From assembly GCF_014698015.1 (NCBI RefSeq), contig NZ_JACXBS010000005.1, forward strand, positions 124,001 through 188,000: a stretch of DNA of 64,000 nt, read 5' to 3'. Numbering within the stretch: position 1 is the stretch's first letter; each line of letters opens with the position of its first letter. Both the position numbers and the translations under genes were made by a program. This stretch comes from Kocuria sp. cx-455 (GTDB taxonomy: Bacteria > Actinomycetota > Actinomycetes > Actinomycetales > Micrococcaceae). The notes below the pieces were generated by a model. The model was not told the DNA's origin, did not search any database, and saw nothing but the letters and a program-made list of their open reading frames with translations. Shown in pieces: positions 27,439-40,062 of the stretch.

Positions 27439-27546
27439 TTCCGGGGCAGTTACCGGCCGGTCGGCACAGCGGCCGGCAAAACTGCCCACGGAAGTCGCGG
27501 CAGACTCTCACGGCGTGGCTCCCCTCACCCCGGGCGGCTCACTGGC

Positions 27547-27552
27547 TAGTGT
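27547..27552 (+). promoter_or_regulatory. Leaderless -10 element of DUF3000 gene
   Basis: TAGTGT, 7 nt before GTG 27560; no Shine-Dalgarno. Consistent with the TANNNT pattern at other leaderless starts in the window. Confidence 0.45.
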
Positions 27553-27559
27553 GTGCGTT

Positions 27560-28165
27560 GTGAGCGCGGTAAGCGAGCTGAACGGCACCCCGGAGGAATT
27601 TCGCACGGCAGTGCGAGCTCTCGGTCGTGCACGCACACGCCCGGAAGTTACCCTGGCCCGCATCACTCCACCGCGCGGCTTGGCTCCCCACGCGATGTCG
27701 ATTGCCGCCGAAGTGGGCCGCATTCACCGCCGTACCCTGCGCAGCTACGAACAAACCCAGGCACCCACCACCGGTCGATTCGTGCTGCTCTACGATCCGT
27801 CACGGCCCGAACCATGGGGCGGGCCCTTCCGGATCGTCAGTTGGTTCCGGGCCCATATGGACCTGGACATCGGCCGGGACGAGCTGCTCACGGATGTCAG
27901 CTGGTCGTGGTTGACCGAGGCGTTGGACACCAGCGGCGCCTTGTACATGTCCGAGGGCGGCACGGCCTCACGCACCCTGGAGAAGGGATTCGGCTCGCTG
28001 CGGGAGAACGCGGACAGCGTGGAGATCGAGGTCCGCGCGTCGTGGACTCCGCTGACCCACAACGATCCCCTGAACTGGGCGTGCGCGCACGTGGAAGCCT
28101 GGTCGCAATTGTTGTGCACAGCTGCGGGACTGCCCCCGTTCAGCGAAGGCGTGACCTATTTGTAG
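27560..28165 (+). CDS. DUF3000 family protein
   Basis: 201 aa. Conserved actinobacterial protein of unknown function, recognised by PRGLAPHAMSIAAEVG, DPSRPEPWGGPFRIVSWFRA, and LNWACAHVEAWSQLLCTAAGLPP. It sits directly before rnd, as in Mycobacterium tuberculosis (Rv2680-Rv2681), which supports both assignments. No membrane segment. GTG 27560 is preceded by a -10-like hexamer rather than a Shine-Dalgarno. Confidence 0.88.
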   Translation: MSAVSELNGTPEEFRTAVRALGRARTRPEVTLARITPPRGLAPHAMSIAAEVGRIHRRTLRSYEQTQAPTTGRFVLLYDPSRPEPWGGPFRIVSWFRAHMDLDIGRDELLTDVSWSWLTEALDTSGALYMSEGGTASRTLEKGFGSLRENADSVEIEVRASWTPLTHNDPLNWACAHVEAWSQLLCTAAGLPPFSEGVTYL

Positions 28166-28250
28166 TGGCCCGCACCTACTGATCGGTTCCGTGGCAGTAC
28201 GGTAGAGGCAACAGTTAACGATCCAGTGGTCAGGAATATTCATTAACACC

Positions 28251-29582
28251 GTGAGTGATCAGTCTCCCAGGACGCCGCCCGGACCCCCGGCCACCGAAGT
28301 GGTGGTCACGGGGTTCGAGGATTACCACGTCCCCGCAACGGTTCATTTGCACGGGCCTGCCGATGGCATTCCCCGTGTGGTGGACACGGCGCGCGGTTTG
28401 GCGCGGGCGGCGGAACAACTCGCGGAAGCCACCGGTCCCGTAGCCATCGACACCGAGCGAGCCTCGGGGTTTCGTTTCGGTCAGCGTGCCTTCCTCGTCC
28501 AGATCCGCCGCGAGGGTGCGGGCACCATCCTGATCGACCCGGAAGCCGTGGGATCACTGGTCAGTATCAACGAGGCCCTCCGCGGCGTCGAATGGGTGCT
28601 GCACGCGGCAACTCAGGACATGCCGTGCCTGAGAGATCTGGACATGACCCCTGATCTGCTGTTCGACACCGAACTGGGCGGGCGACTACTGGGGCTGCGG
28701 AAGGTCGGTCTGGCGTCCATGACCGAGGAGCTGCTGGGGTTCACGCTCTCCAAGGAACACTCCGCCGTCGACTGGTCCAAGCGCCCCTTGCCGCAGGACT
28801 GGCTCAACTATGCCGCCCTCGACGTGGAGGTCCTGGTCCAGCTGCGCTGGGCCACCGAAGAGCGACTGCTCGAGGCCGGAAAGCTCGACTGGGCCCGGCA
28901 GGAATTCGAGGCCGTCCGCACCGCCCCGGCCCCTCCACCGCGTAAGGACCCGTGGCGGCGCACCCACGGGATCGGTAACGTGCGTGGTCGCCGCAAACTC
29001 ACCGCGGTGCGCAATCTCTGGACCGCCCGGGAGAACCTCGCCAAACACAAGGATCTCTCCCCCAACAGGCTTCTGCCCGATTCCGCCATCATTGCCGCCG
29101 CCAACGCCATGCCCCGCACCGTGCCGCAGTTGTTGGCGACCCCGGGTTTCCACGGTCGCTCAGCATCCCGTGAGGCCCCCCGGTGGCTGGCTGCAGTCCA
29201 AGAGGCGCGGCTCACCGATGACCCGGTGCCCCACAATGTGCCCTCGGATGCACTACCCCCCGTGAAGGGTTGGGAGACCAAACGCCCCGAGGCCGCCGCC
29301 CGGCTCAAGGCCATCAAACCGGCCGTCGCCGACCATGCAGAGGCCGTGGGGATGCCCACCGAGAATCTGATCACTCCCGAGTTGCTGCGCCGCTTCTGCT
29401 GGCAGCCCCCGCGCTCAACCTCGGACGAGGCCGTGGCGCAGCGGCTCGCGGATTTGGGGGTCCGACAGTGGCAGGTCGACCAGGTGGCGCCCGTGATCGG
29501 GCACACGTGGCGTGAGCTGCGGGCCCAACGGCGCGCGGAGAAGCACACGGATGACCCGAGCCCCGAGGCAACGAACCAATGA
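28251..29582 (+). CDS. rnd: Ribonuclease D-like 3'-5' exonuclease with HRDC domain
   Basis: 443 aa. DEDDy exonuclease core: VAIDTERASGFRFGQ (ExoI), LHAATQDMPCLRD (ExoII), and DWLNYAALDVEVLV (ExoIII with Tyr). HRDC domain around 240-320 (NLWTARENLAKHKDLSPNRL). Probably trims stable RNA 3' ends. GTG 28251; 85 bp after DUF3000 with which it forms the usual pair. A perfect hairpin follows the stop. Confidence 0.92.
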   Translation: MSDQSPRTPPGPPATEVVVTGFEDYHVPATVHLHGPADGIPRVVDTARGLARAAEQLAEATGPVAIDTERASGFRFGQRAFLVQIRREGAGTILIDPEAVGSLVSINEALRGVEWVLHAATQDMPCLRDLDMTPDLLFDTELGGRLLGLRKVGLASMTEELLGFTLSKEHSAVDWSKRPLPQDWLNYAALDVEVLVQLRWATEERLLEAGKLDWARQEFEAVRTAPAPPPRKDPWRRTHGIGNVRGRRKLTAVRNLWTARENLAKHKDLSPNRLLPDSAIIAAANAMPRTVPQLLATPGFHGRSASREAPRWLAAVQEARLTDDPVPHNVPSDALPPVKGWETKRPEAAARLKAIKPAVADHAEAVGMPTENLITPELLRRFCWQPPRSTSDEAVAQRLADLGVRQWQVDQVAPVIGHTWRELRAQRRAEKHTDDPSPEATNQ

Positions 29583-29589
29583 CCACCAT

Positions 29590-29629
29590 GACAGTGGCCG
29601 CGCACCCGGAAGGGTACGCGGCCACTGTC
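29590..29629. terminator. Bidirectional hairpin terminator
   Basis: Perfect 13-bp stem GACAGTGGCCGCG / CGCGGCCACTGTC between the convergent rnd and YtxH-like genes; no U-run. Confidence 0.8.
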
Positions 29630-29644
29630 GGTTGAAGACCTGAA

Positions 29645-30055
29645 TCAGTTCTTCATCTCATCCTGGGTGGGGCCCGGCTCCGCAGCGTCCATGTCCACGT
29701 CCTTTTCGGTGGTCACGGGCTTGGGCAGATCCGCGTCCGAGGAGTCCGAACCGACCTTGGACTTCACGGAGGCGGCGCCCTCCTGGGCCTTGTCCATCAC
29801 GGTCGAGGCGCCGTCCTGGGCCTTGGCCGACACGGTACCCGCAGCCTTCTGGGCGGTGTCAGCCAGCTTGCCGCCCACCACGGGAACCTCGGCCTTGACC
29901 CAGTCGGTGCCCTCGGACACCTTGTCCTGGACCTTGGGGTCGTTCCACGTGTTGATGGCGGTCTCACGCAGGGACTCGTAGCTCTTACGGCCCGACGCGG
30001 AACCCACGATAAAACCCACACCGAAACCGGCGACGAAAGCGAGACGCTTGATCAT
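29645..30055 (-). CDS. YtxH-like membrane-associated protein
   Basis: 136 aa from ATG 30055 (AAAGGA upstream). A short N-terminal Gly-rich hydrophobic helix (LAFVAGFGVGFIVGSASGRK) is followed by amphipathic helices rich in Ala/Lys and a tail of acidic residues. Typical of YtxH/general-stress proteins; biochemical role unknown. Ends at a strong bidirectional hairpin. Confidence 0.7.
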   Translation of the reverse strand: MIKRLAFVAGFGVGFIVGSASGRKSYESLRETAINTWNDPKVQDKVSEGTDWVKAEVPVVGGKLADTAQKAAGTVSAKAQDGASTVMDKAQEGAASVKSKVGSDSSDADLPKPVTTEKDVDMDAAEPGPTQDEMKN

Positions 30056-30229
30056 CTTGATTCCTTTCCGTTGGTCGAGGCAGCCATCATGGCACCCCTG
30101 TGACTGATACACATCCTACTGACCTTTGTCCTGGCTCACAGTTTTGACGCACGCCACCCGGCCAGTCGCACCACATTGCCGGGGAGCGAATCATAAACTG
30201 ACAATCGAGCAATCTTCGAGAGGATCCCC

Positions 30230-30694
30230 GTGAGCACGCAACGACATCAGCCATTCGACACCGCACCTGCCAGCGTTCATCCCACGCGACGCCGCGTGAT
30301 GGGTGCCGCGGGTCTGGCATCGGTTGCCGCCGTCGGGCTCAGTGCATGTGGTGGTTCCGACAATGCGTCCAGCGACCCGACCACCCCTCAGGCGCCCACC
30401 TCTCCCGTGGACGTTGCTGCCACCTCGGACATTCCGGTGGGGCAGGGCGTGAAAGTCGAGAAGGACGGGCTACAGGCCGTGGTGGGCCAGCCCACCGAAG
30501 GCACGTTCACGGCCTTCTCCCCCGTGTGCCCGCACGAAGGATGCCTAGTGAATCCCGCCAACCAGAGTTACGTGTGCCCGTGCCACAGCTCCACGTTCGA
30601 CATGGCCACCGGGGATGTCCAGGGCGGCCCGGCCGCGAGCGGTCTGGCCGAATATCCGGTGACCGTTCAGGGTGAGCGCATCATCGTGGGTTGA
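30230..30694 (+). CDS. Tat-exported Rieske [2Fe-2S] lipoprotein
   Basis: 154 aa. Signal with twin arginines (HPTRRRVMGAAGLASVAAVG) ending in a lipobox LSAC, so probably exported folded by Tat and lipid-anchored. The Rieske cluster motifs are CPHEGC and CPCHSS (Cys near 100 and 116, His near 102 and 119); the cluster is assembled before export. It is shorter than the quinol-oxidase QcrA and stands alone, so an independent electron-transfer role is likely. GTG 30230 follows GAGAGGA. Confidence 0.88.
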   Translation: MSTQRHQPFDTAPASVHPTRRRVMGAAGLASVAAVGLSACGGSDNASSDPTTPQAPTSPVDVAATSDIPVGQGVKVEKDGLQAVVGQPTEGTFTAFSPVCPHEGCLVNPANQSYVCPCHSSTFDMATGDVQGGPAASGLAEYPVTVQGERIIVG

Positions 30695-30734
30695 AGACTC
30701 ACAACCCTGTAGGTCCGAGACCTAGGCCAGCGCG

Positions 30735-32747
30735 TTAGGCGCCGTCCACCCCGCGCATCCGGCTGGTCTGGGTGGCGCGTAGTTTTTCCTCGTCGGCCGG
30801 GCGGGCATAAGGTACCCGTGTGCCGAGGACGGAGGACAGGGTGTTCTGGGCAATGCGCTGAGCGGTGAGCCCGGTTTGTTCAAAAATTTGGTCGCGGCTT
30901 GCGTGGGCCAGGAATTCCGTGGGCAACCCCACTTCGTTGAGTGCGGTGTCCACGCCGGCCGAGCGCATTTCCTGGCGGATCAAGGACCCGATGCCACCCG
31001 CCCGCACGCCGTCCTCGATGACCACCACGATCCGGTGCTGGGCCGCGAGTTCGACCACCGACCTGGCCACCGGCAGCACCCAACGGGGGTCAACCACCGT
31101 GGACGACACGCCGTGGGCGCCCAGCCGCTCGGACACCTCCAGGCTGATGCCGCACATGGCGCCCACACTGACGATCAGCACATCGCGATGGTCTGTCCCC
31201 GGTTGCGCCGGGTCCCCGTGACGCACCAGGACGTCCACGCCGTCGGGCAGCCGTTCCAACGCCGGCGACGGCGCTCCCACGGTTCCCTTGGGGTAGCGCA
31301 CCACCGTGGGCGCATCGTTGACGGCCACCGCTTCGCGCAGTTCCTCGACCATGGTCGCCTCATCCCGAGGCGCGGCCAGATGAAGTCCGGGAATGATTTG
31401 GAGCAGCGCGAGATCCCAGATCCCGTGGTGGCTGGGCCCGTCCGGGCCGGTGACGCCGGCGCGGTCCAGAACCACCGTGACACCTGCCTTGTGCAGGGCC
31501 ACGTCCATGAGCAGCTGGTCGAAGCCGCGGTTGAGGAACGTCGCGTAGAGGCCGACCACCGGGTGCAGCCCACCGAAGGCCATACCCGCGGCCATGGTCA
31601 GCGCATGCTGCTCGGCGATCCCCACGTCCACCACGCGGTCCGGGTGGGCCAGCTGCATCTTCTGCAGGCCCATGGGGATCAGCATGGCGCCGGTGACGCC
31701 CACGATGTCCTCGCGTTCGTCGGCAATCGCCGCGATCTCGTCGCGGAAGACATGGGTCCAGGTGCGCGATGACGACGTGGCGGTGGGCTTACCGGTGGAG
31801 GGGTCGATGACGGGTACCGAGTGGAACTGGTCGTTCTCGTCCAGCCGCGCGGGGAGGTACCCGTGGCCCTTCTCGGTGATCGCGTGGACGATGACCGGCC
31901 CCCCGTAGTTCTTGGCGTTTCTCAGAGCCTGATCCATGGCATCCAGGTCATGGCCGTCCACCGGACCCACGTATTTCATGCCGAGGTCCTCGAAGATGCC
32001 CTGCTGGACCACGACATCCTTGATGCCCTGCTTCATGCCGTGCAGACCGCGGTACACCGCCTGACCCAGATGCCCCGATTCCTGCAACAAGCCCTTGACC
32101 TTGTCCAAGGTCTGTTCGTAACGACGGTCGGTGCGCATGGCGTCCACGCCCTGCTGCACGCTGGCCTTCAGTTCCTGCAACCTGTTCGCGAAGCCCCCCA
32201 CGGTGGGCGCGTAGGAACGGCCGTTGTCGTTGACCACGATCACGACCTTGCGGTTCTTGTCGGAGGCAATGTTGTTCATGGCCTCCCACGCCATGCCGCC
32301 GGTCAGGGCACCATCGCCGATGACGGCCACGGTGTGGCGGTCGTGTTGACCGGTCATTTGGTAACCGCGGGAAATACCGTCGGCCCAGGACAGGGACGAC
32401 GACGCGTGTGAGGACTCCACGATGTCGTGTTCGGACTCACCGCGGTCGGGATAACCGGCAAGACCGCCCTTTTGCCGCAGTGTGGAGAAGTCCTGACGCC
32501 CCGTGACGAGCTTGTGCACGTAGGACTGGTGCCCGGTGTCGAAGACGATGGAGTCGCGGGGCGAGTCGAAGACCCTGTGCACGGCCAACGTCAGCTCCAC
32601 GACACCCAGATTGGGTCCCAGATGTCCCCCGGTGGCGGCCACGTGCGTGATGAGGAACGCACGAATATCCGCAGCCAACTGCTCGAGAGCCGCGTTGTCC
32701 AGACCGCGCAGGTCCGACGGGCTCTTGATGGTCTCCAGAAGCGTCAT
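30735..32747 (-). CDS. dxs: 1-deoxy-D-xylulose-5-phosphate synthase
   Basis: 670 aa. Thiamine-diphosphate enzyme joining pyruvate and glyceraldehyde-3-phosphate, first step of the MEP isoprenoid pathway. TPP motif [18 protein letters not shown] (N-terminal third), transketolase middle domain ([20 protein letters not shown]), C-terminal domain ([18 protein letters not shown]). A ~30-residue C-terminal extension follows. ATG 32747 has GGAGAG upstream. Position between rnd and acnA is the actinobacterial order. Confidence 0.96.
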   Translation of the reverse strand: MTLLETIKSPSDLRGLDNAALEQLAADIRAFLITHVAATGGHLGPNLGVVELTLAVHRVFDSPRDSIVFDTGHQSYVHKLVTGRQDFSTLRQKGGLAGYPDRGESEHDIVESSHASSSLSWADGISRGYQMTGQHDRHTVAVIGDGALTGGMAWEAMNNIASDKNRKVVIVVNDNGRSYAPTVGGFANRLQELKASVQQGVDAMRTDRRYEQTLDKVKGLLQESGHLGQAVYRGLHGMKQGIKDVVVQQGIFEDLGMKYVGPVDGHDLDAMDQALRNAKNYGGPVIVHAITEKGHGYLPARLDENDQFHSVPVIDPSTGKPTATSSSRTWTHVFRDEIAAIADEREDIVGVTGAMLIPMGLQKMQLAHPDRVVDVGIAEQHALTMAAGMAFGGLHPVVGLYATFLNRGFDQLLMDVALHKAGVTVVLDRAGVTGPDGPSHHGIWDLALLQIIPGLHLAAPRDEATMVEELREAVAVNDAPTVVRYPKGTVGAPSPALERLPDGVDVLVRHGDPAQPGTDHRDVLIVSVGAMCGISLEVSERLGAHGVSSTVVDPRWVLPVARSVVELAAQHRIVVVIEDGVRAGGIGSLIRQEMRSAGVDTALNEVGLPTEFLAHASRDQIFEQTGLTAQRIAQNTLSSVLGTRVPYARPADEEKLRATQTSRMRGVDGA

Positions 32748-32884
32748 GCGTGCTCTCCGTGCCTTCGACAAATCGGAATGGTGGATGGGGCACCAGTCAA
32801 CAGCACACTGATGACCTGCCCCGAGGTACCGTTCGATCTTACTCGCCCTAACCGACAGCACTGCACAGGTGCCTGGTTAAACGA

Positions 32885-32920
32885 CCCGGCCGGTGGCCCC
32901 CGAAGGGATCACCGGCCGGG
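32885..32920 (-). terminator. Hairpin terminator after acnA
   Basis: 11-bp stem CCCGGCCGGTG / CACCGGCCGGG, 14-nt loop, 16 bp beyond the acnA stop. No U-run. Confidence 0.75.
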
Positions 32921-32936
32921 TGTCGGACCGCGGGTG

Positions 32937-35744
<2,808 letters not shown>

Positions 35745-35877
35745 GGTGTGGAACTCCTCTCGCCACCGTTTGAATGCGCTCGTGGCTGTCCACGGGGCGC
35801 ATGAAACGCCCCGGGCGCGCACGAACGGTCAACTCCCAGTGTAGCCCGTGCCACTTACCCCGACCGGGAGGTTCGCC

Positions 35878-37299
35878 TCAGGTTGCATCATTGCGCCGCA
35901 GTACGGCCACCGCCTCCACGTGGTGGGTATTCGGGTACAGGTCGAAGGCTTTCACAGTGGTCACCTTCCACCCGCGGCGCGACAACCGGCCGAGGTCGCG
36001 ACCCAGTGCCGCGGGATCACACGCCACGTAGACCACGGTGTGGGGATCGGCGCCGTCGATCGCCGACAGCACCTCCTTGGCCGCGCCGGAGCGCGGGGGG
36101 TCGAGAATGACGACGTCGGGCCGGGGCGCGCGCACCGCGGGCCGGCGCTGCCCGCGCGGGGCCCCGCGGCGGCGTCGTGCGGGGTCACGCCCCGTGAGCA
36201 CCCGCGCCGCGTCTCCGCGGGTGACGCGGACGTTCTCCCGCCCTGCCACGTTCTCGCGCGCATCCGCGGACGTCACGGGTGAGCCCTCGACCGCGAAGAC
36301 CCGACCCCGAGGACCCACCGCGCGGGCAGCGGCGGCAGTGAACAATCCTGCTCCGCTGTACAGATCCCACACCGTCTCCCCCGCCTTGATCCTGGCCGCC
36401 GCCAGCACCGCGTCGACCAGGGTGCGCGGGGCGGCACGGTGAATCTGCCAGAACCCCGTGGGACTGACGCGCCACGTGAGTGCGTCGCCCCCGGGCACCT
36501 CGAGGGTTTCCCGCACCAGTGCCTCACCGGACCACGTCTGGATCTCGCGATCCCCCGGGGACTGCGCGGTGACCGAGACCCCGTGTTCGCTCCCCCAGGC
36601 CGTGAGCCGGGCACGCAGGGCGCAGAGCGTCTCGGGGTCCTGACGCGGCAGCAGACCCACGTGCAACAGCGGGCGGCCCCCGTTGGCCGGTGCGGCAATA
36701 TCCAGGCGAGCGGCGCCCGGTACGGACAGCTCCCAGGGTGCGCAGGCGCTGATGGCGTCCGTGACCAGCGGCATGTCCGTGATCGGCACCAGATCGTTGG
36801 ACCTGTGGGGATACATGCCCGCGGTGCCGTCCGCGGTCACGTCCAGGTGCAGGCGGGTACGCCACCCGGTGCCGTCAGGGGATTCGTCGGCCACGGCGGC
36901 AACCTGTCCGTGCCACTCGATCCCGGCGAGATGCGCAAGTTGCTCGGCCACCACGGCGCGCTTGAGTTCTCGTTGCGCGCCCAGCGTCAGGTGACCGAAC
37001 TCCGCCCCGCCCACGGGCGCGTGTCCTTCCCGCGCGGCGCGCAAGGCATCCGCGGCGGCCCACGGGTGCTGCGATCTGCGATCCGCGGAGGATTCCAGCA
37101 CCTCCACCACATCTGCGCGCCAGAACGTGGCGTCCTCACCGTGATCGGTGAGGCGCACGCGCACGAGTTCCCCGGGCGCCCCGTGACGCACGAACACCAC
37201 ACGACCGTCCGGCGAACGCGACACCATGTGACCACCGTGAGCCACCGTGGTGAGTCGTAGCGTCAGCTGATCGGGGGTGTCGGGTTGGTCTTCGGTCAT
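35878..37299 (-). CDS. TrmA/RlmCD-family RNA (uracil-5-)-methyltransferase
   Basis: 473 aa. SAM-dependent m5U methyltransferase: N-terminal TRAM-like domain (LRLTTVAHGGHMVSRSPDGR), SAM motif DLYSGAGLFTAAAARAVG, catalytic Cys in VVYVACDPAALGRDL, and DPPRSG. A basic insertion RRRRGAPRGQRRP is inserted before the DPPRSG motif. Substrate tRNA or 23S rRNA is not decidable. The ATG overlaps the transporter stop as ATGA, so it is co-translated with the K+ transporter, as in M. tuberculosis Rv2690c-Rv2689c. Confidence 0.92.
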   Translation of the reverse strand: MTEDQPDTPDQLTLRLTTVAHGGHMVSRSPDGRVVFVRHGAPGELVRVRLTDHGEDATFWRADVVEVLESSADRRSQHPWAAADALRAAREGHAPVGGAEFGHLTLGAQRELKRAVVAEQLAHLAGIEWHGQVAAVADESPDGTGWRTRLHLDVTADGTAGMYPHRSNDLVPITDMPLVTDAISACAPWELSVPGAARLDIAAPANGGRPLLHVGLLPRQDPETLCALRARLTAWGSEHGVSVTAQSPGDREIQTWSGEALVRETLEVPGGDALTWRVSPTGFWQIHRAAPRTLVDAVLAAARIKAGETVWDLYSGAGLFTAAAARAVGPRGRVFAVEGSPVTSADARENVAGRENVRVTRGDAARVLTGRDPARRRRGAPRGQRRPAVRAPRPDVVILDPPRSGAAKEVLSAIDGADPHTVVYVACDPAALGRDLGRLSRRGWKVTTVKAFDLYPNTHHVEAVAVLRRNDAT

Positions 37300-39269
37300 C
37301 CTTGATTCTCCGTGAGTCGTAGTTCGCGCACCGATTCCAGGTGCCAAGGAACGGAGGCGATCATGACGCCCCGTTCGAAGTGAAGTCGCGCCTTGAGTGG
37401 CCTGATGGCCTGATTGTGCAAGAACCGCTCCCAGCCGCGCCCCACAACATATTCGGGCACGTAGACGATCACCAAGTCCCGCGGTGATTTCTTGCGGATG
37501 CTGCGCACGTGGGAGATCACGGGTCCGATGCTGTCACGGTACGGGGAGGCCAGGACCGTGATGGGCACCGGGAACTCCAGCCGTTGCCATTGCCGCAGCA
37601 CGTCCTCGGTGCGGGCACGATCGGTGTCCACCAATACCGCCTCCAACGTGGCCGGACGGGAGGCCCGAGCGTAGGTCAGGGCGCGGACCACCGGCTTCCG
37701 AACGGAGGTCACCACGATCACGGCATGCACGCGCGAGGGCAGGGCACGGACCGGGGACTCGGGGTCCACCTCGAGTTCACGGTCCACCGATGCGTAATGA
37801 TGGCCGATGGCCCGCATCCACAGCGTGAGCAGGGCAATGGCCACAATGGTCAACCAGGCCCCCTGCGTGAGCTTGGTGGCCAACACCACCAGGAACACGG
37901 CGGCGCAGAAAACCAGGGCCACCACGGCCACGGCCTGCCGGATGGCCAGCTGCCGAGTGGTGACCTTTGACGTGCGAGTCCGTCGCACGCGCGCCCAGTG
38001 CCGCACCATTCCCGCCTGGGTGAGGGTGAACGCGAAGAACGCCCCCACCACGTAGAGCTGGATCAGGCTGTTGACGTTGGCATCGAAAATCACGGTGAAC
38101 AGCGCCGCCACGATCGAGAGCAGCACGATTCCGTTGGTGAAGGCGAATCGATCCCCGCGCGATTGCAACTGGCGCGGCAGCAGCGCCGCGCTGGCCAGTC
38201 GCGAGGCCAAGGTGGGGAAACCCGAGAACGCCGTGTTGGCGGCCATGAACAGCACACCCACCGTGACGGCCACCAGCACGAAGAACCACACGGAGTCCAC
38301 GCCGGCAATGGTCTGGGCCAGTTGACCGAGGATCGGCACCTGGAAGAAACCCTCACCCGGTTGTTGGCCGTTGATCAACAGCTGTTCCTGCGCGTTCATC
38401 ACCACGACCGCCCGCGTTTCACGGGTGAGATACAACACGCCCAGCAGCAACGCCGTGGACAAGGCTCCGAGGAGGGCCAGGGTGCGGGCCGCGTTGAGGG
38501 CCTTGGGCTTACGGAAATAGGGCACGGAATTAGTGATGGTCTCGACCCCCGTCACCGCCACCGCGCCCGAGGAGAACGCACGCAGCACCAGCATCGCCCC
38601 GGCCAGGCCCACCAGCCCGGCATCCATTCCGGCGGCGGGCAGCACCTGGTAGTCCGCCGACGGCGCTCGGCCCAGCGTTCCCATCAGCTGCTGTACCAGC
38701 CCCGCAGCCACGAGCAGGAGTACCACCGCCACAAAGGCATACGTGGGTACGGTCGAGGCGCGTCCCATGAACTGCAGCCCGCGCAGGTTGAGGAGCCCGA
38801 CCACCGCGATACCCGCGAGGGCCACGAAGACCTGCTGACCCACGAACCACGGCACCGCGGAGGCCACGTACTGGGCGGCGGCGGACATGGACACCGCCAC
38901 CACCAGGGTGTAGTCCACCAACAGCGCCGCACCCACCATGGCGCCGGAGGGCCGGCCGAGGTTCTTGGACGCGATCTCGAAGTCCGCTCCGCCGGACGGA
39001 TAGGCCCGCACGTTCTGCCGGTAGGCGGTGATCAGCACGATCAGCACGATCAGCACCACGACTCCCACCCAGGGTGAGACGGCAATGGCCGCGGTGCCCG
39101 CGAGCGCGAGGGTCAAGACGATTTCGTCCGGCGCGTAGGCCACGGATGACAGCGCGTCGGATGCGAACACGGGTAGTGCCGCGCGGTTGCGGAGCAGGGT
39201 TCCGCCGGCGCGTTCGTTGTGAAGTGGTTTGCCCACGAGGACGCGGCGAGCAAGTTGGGACAGGTACAC
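37296..39269 (-). CDS. KimA-like APC-family potassium importer
   Basis: 657 aa with 12 predicted membrane helices and a C-terminal cytosolic USP-like domain. GKPLHNERAGGTLLRNRAAL, FASDALSSVAYAPDEIVLTL, AYPSGGADFEIASKNLGRPS, and LRAFSSGAVAVTGVETITNS follow the KimA (YdaO) K+/H+ symporter of Bacillus closely. The C-terminus (VHAVIVVTSVRKPVVRALTY) is the domain that binds c-di-AMP in KimA. Divergent from two trkA genes across 64 bp, and co-translated with the downstream methyltransferase. GTG 39269 has TAGCGT 8 nt upstream and no Shine-Dalgarno. Confidence 0.85.
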   Translation of the reverse strand: MYLSQLARRVLVGKPLHNERAGGTLLRNRAALPVFASDALSSVAYAPDEIVLTLALAGTAAIAVSPWVGVVVLIVLIVLITAYRQNVRAYPSGGADFEIASKNLGRPSGAMVGAALLVDYTLVVAVSMSAAAQYVASAVPWFVGQQVFVALAGIAVVGLLNLRGLQFMGRASTVPTYAFVAVVLLLVAAGLVQQLMGTLGRAPSADYQVLPAAGMDAGLVGLAGAMLVLRAFSSGAVAVTGVETITNSVPYFRKPKALNAARTLALLGALSTALLLGVLYLTRETRAVVVMNAQEQLLINGQQPGEGFFQVPILGQLAQTIAGVDSVWFFVLVAVTVGVLFMAANTAFSGFPTLASRLASAALLPRQLQSRGDRFAFTNGIVLLSIVAALFTVIFDANVNSLIQLYVVGAFFAFTLTQAGMVRHWARVRRTRTSKVTTRQLAIRQAVAVVALVFCAAVFLVVLATKLTQGAWLTIVAIALLTLWMRAIGHHYASVDRELEVDPESPVRALPSRVHAVIVVTSVRKPVVRALTYARASRPATLEAVLVDTDRARTEDVLRQWQRLEFPVPITVLASPYRDSIGPVISHVRSIRKKSPRDLVIVYVPEYVVGRGWERFLHNQAIRPLKARLHFERGVMIASVPWHLESVRELRLTENQG

Positions 39270-39277
39270 GGTTCAAC

Positions 39278-39283
39278 ACGCTA
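39278..39283 (-). promoter_or_regulatory. Leaderless -10 of kimA-like gene
   Basis: TAGCGT on the minus strand, 8 nt before GTG 39269. It shares the 64-bp divergent spacer with the trkA promoter. Confidence 0.45.
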
Positions 39284-39320
39284 GTGCCTCGCGGGGGTCT
39301 TGTCCCGAAGCGCGGAGAAT

Positions 39321-39326
39321 TATGCT
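39321..39326 (+). promoter_or_regulatory. Leaderless -10 of trkA pair
   Basis: TATGCT, 7 nt before ATG 39334; an ideal TANNNT -10 for a transcript starting at the A of ATG. Confidence 0.55.
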
Positions 39327-39333
39327 GTGCGAC

Positions 39334-40062
39334 ATGGCGCATTTTGTGATCATGGGTGTCGGCCGCGTGGGGATCTCCATTGCGCACGCCCTCGAGGATT
39401 CCGGCCACACCGTGGCGGTCATCGATCAGGACGATCGGGCCTTCCGTAAACTTCGACCGTCGTTCGGGGGCAAGAAGGTCACCGGCCACGGTTTCGACAG
39501 GGACGTGCTGCGCCGCGCGGGTATCGAAGAGGCCTACGCGTTCGCGGCGGTGTCCAGCGGGGACAACTCCAACATCATTGCGGCCCGCGTGGCCCGGGAG
39601 ACGTTCAAGGTCAAGCACGTGGTGGCCCGCATTTACGACCCCAGTCGCGCGGAGTTCTACCAGCGCATGGGGATTCCCACGGTGGCCTCCGTGCGGTGGA
39701 GTTCGGACCAGGTGCTGCGGCGGATCCTGCCGGAGCACGCGATCACCGGTGATTTCCGGGAGGCCTCCGGGCGGTTGCAGCTGGGAGAGCTGCCCTTGCA
39801 TGAATCCTGGTCGGGTTTACACCTGGATCGCATCGAGGAGGCCTCCGGTGTTCGGGTGGCCTTCGTGACTCGCTTCGGCGAGGGAATCCTGCCCGCCGCC
39901 GATTCCAGTTATCAGCAAGGGGATATTGTGCACGCCATGATGCGCGTGGAAGACGTGGAGAACGTGGCCCGGATCCTGTCCCGGCCGCCCTCGGACGAGG
40001 TTTTGGAGGCGGTGGCTCTGGCGGCCACCGAGGAACGCGGTCACGGGAGGAAGCGGTCATGA
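39334..40062 (+). CDS. TrkA/KtrA-type RCK potassium regulator (first copy)
   Basis: 242 aa. RCK_N Rossmann fold with FVIMGVGRVGISIAHALEDS and VIDQDD, then an RCK_C region (LGELPLHESWSGLHLDRIEE). These soluble subunits bind NAD(H)/ATP and, in RCK_C, often c-di-AMP, and regulate K+ transport. Corresponds to CeoB of M. tuberculosis by position. No TrkH/KtrB membrane subunit is nearby; the only transporter is the KimA-like protein opposite. 4-bp overlap with the second copy. Confidence 0.9.
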   Translation: MAHFVIMGVGRVGISIAHALEDSGHTVAVIDQDDRAFRKLRPSFGGKKVTGHGFDRDVLRRAGIEEAYAFAAVSSGDNSNIIAARVARETFKVKHVVARIYDPSRAEFYQRMGIPTVASVRWSSDQVLRRILPEHAITGDFREASGRLQLGELPLHESWSGLHLDRIEEASGVRVAFVTRFGEGILPAADSSYQQGDIVHAMMRVEDVENVARILSRPPSDEVLEAVALAATEERGHGRKRS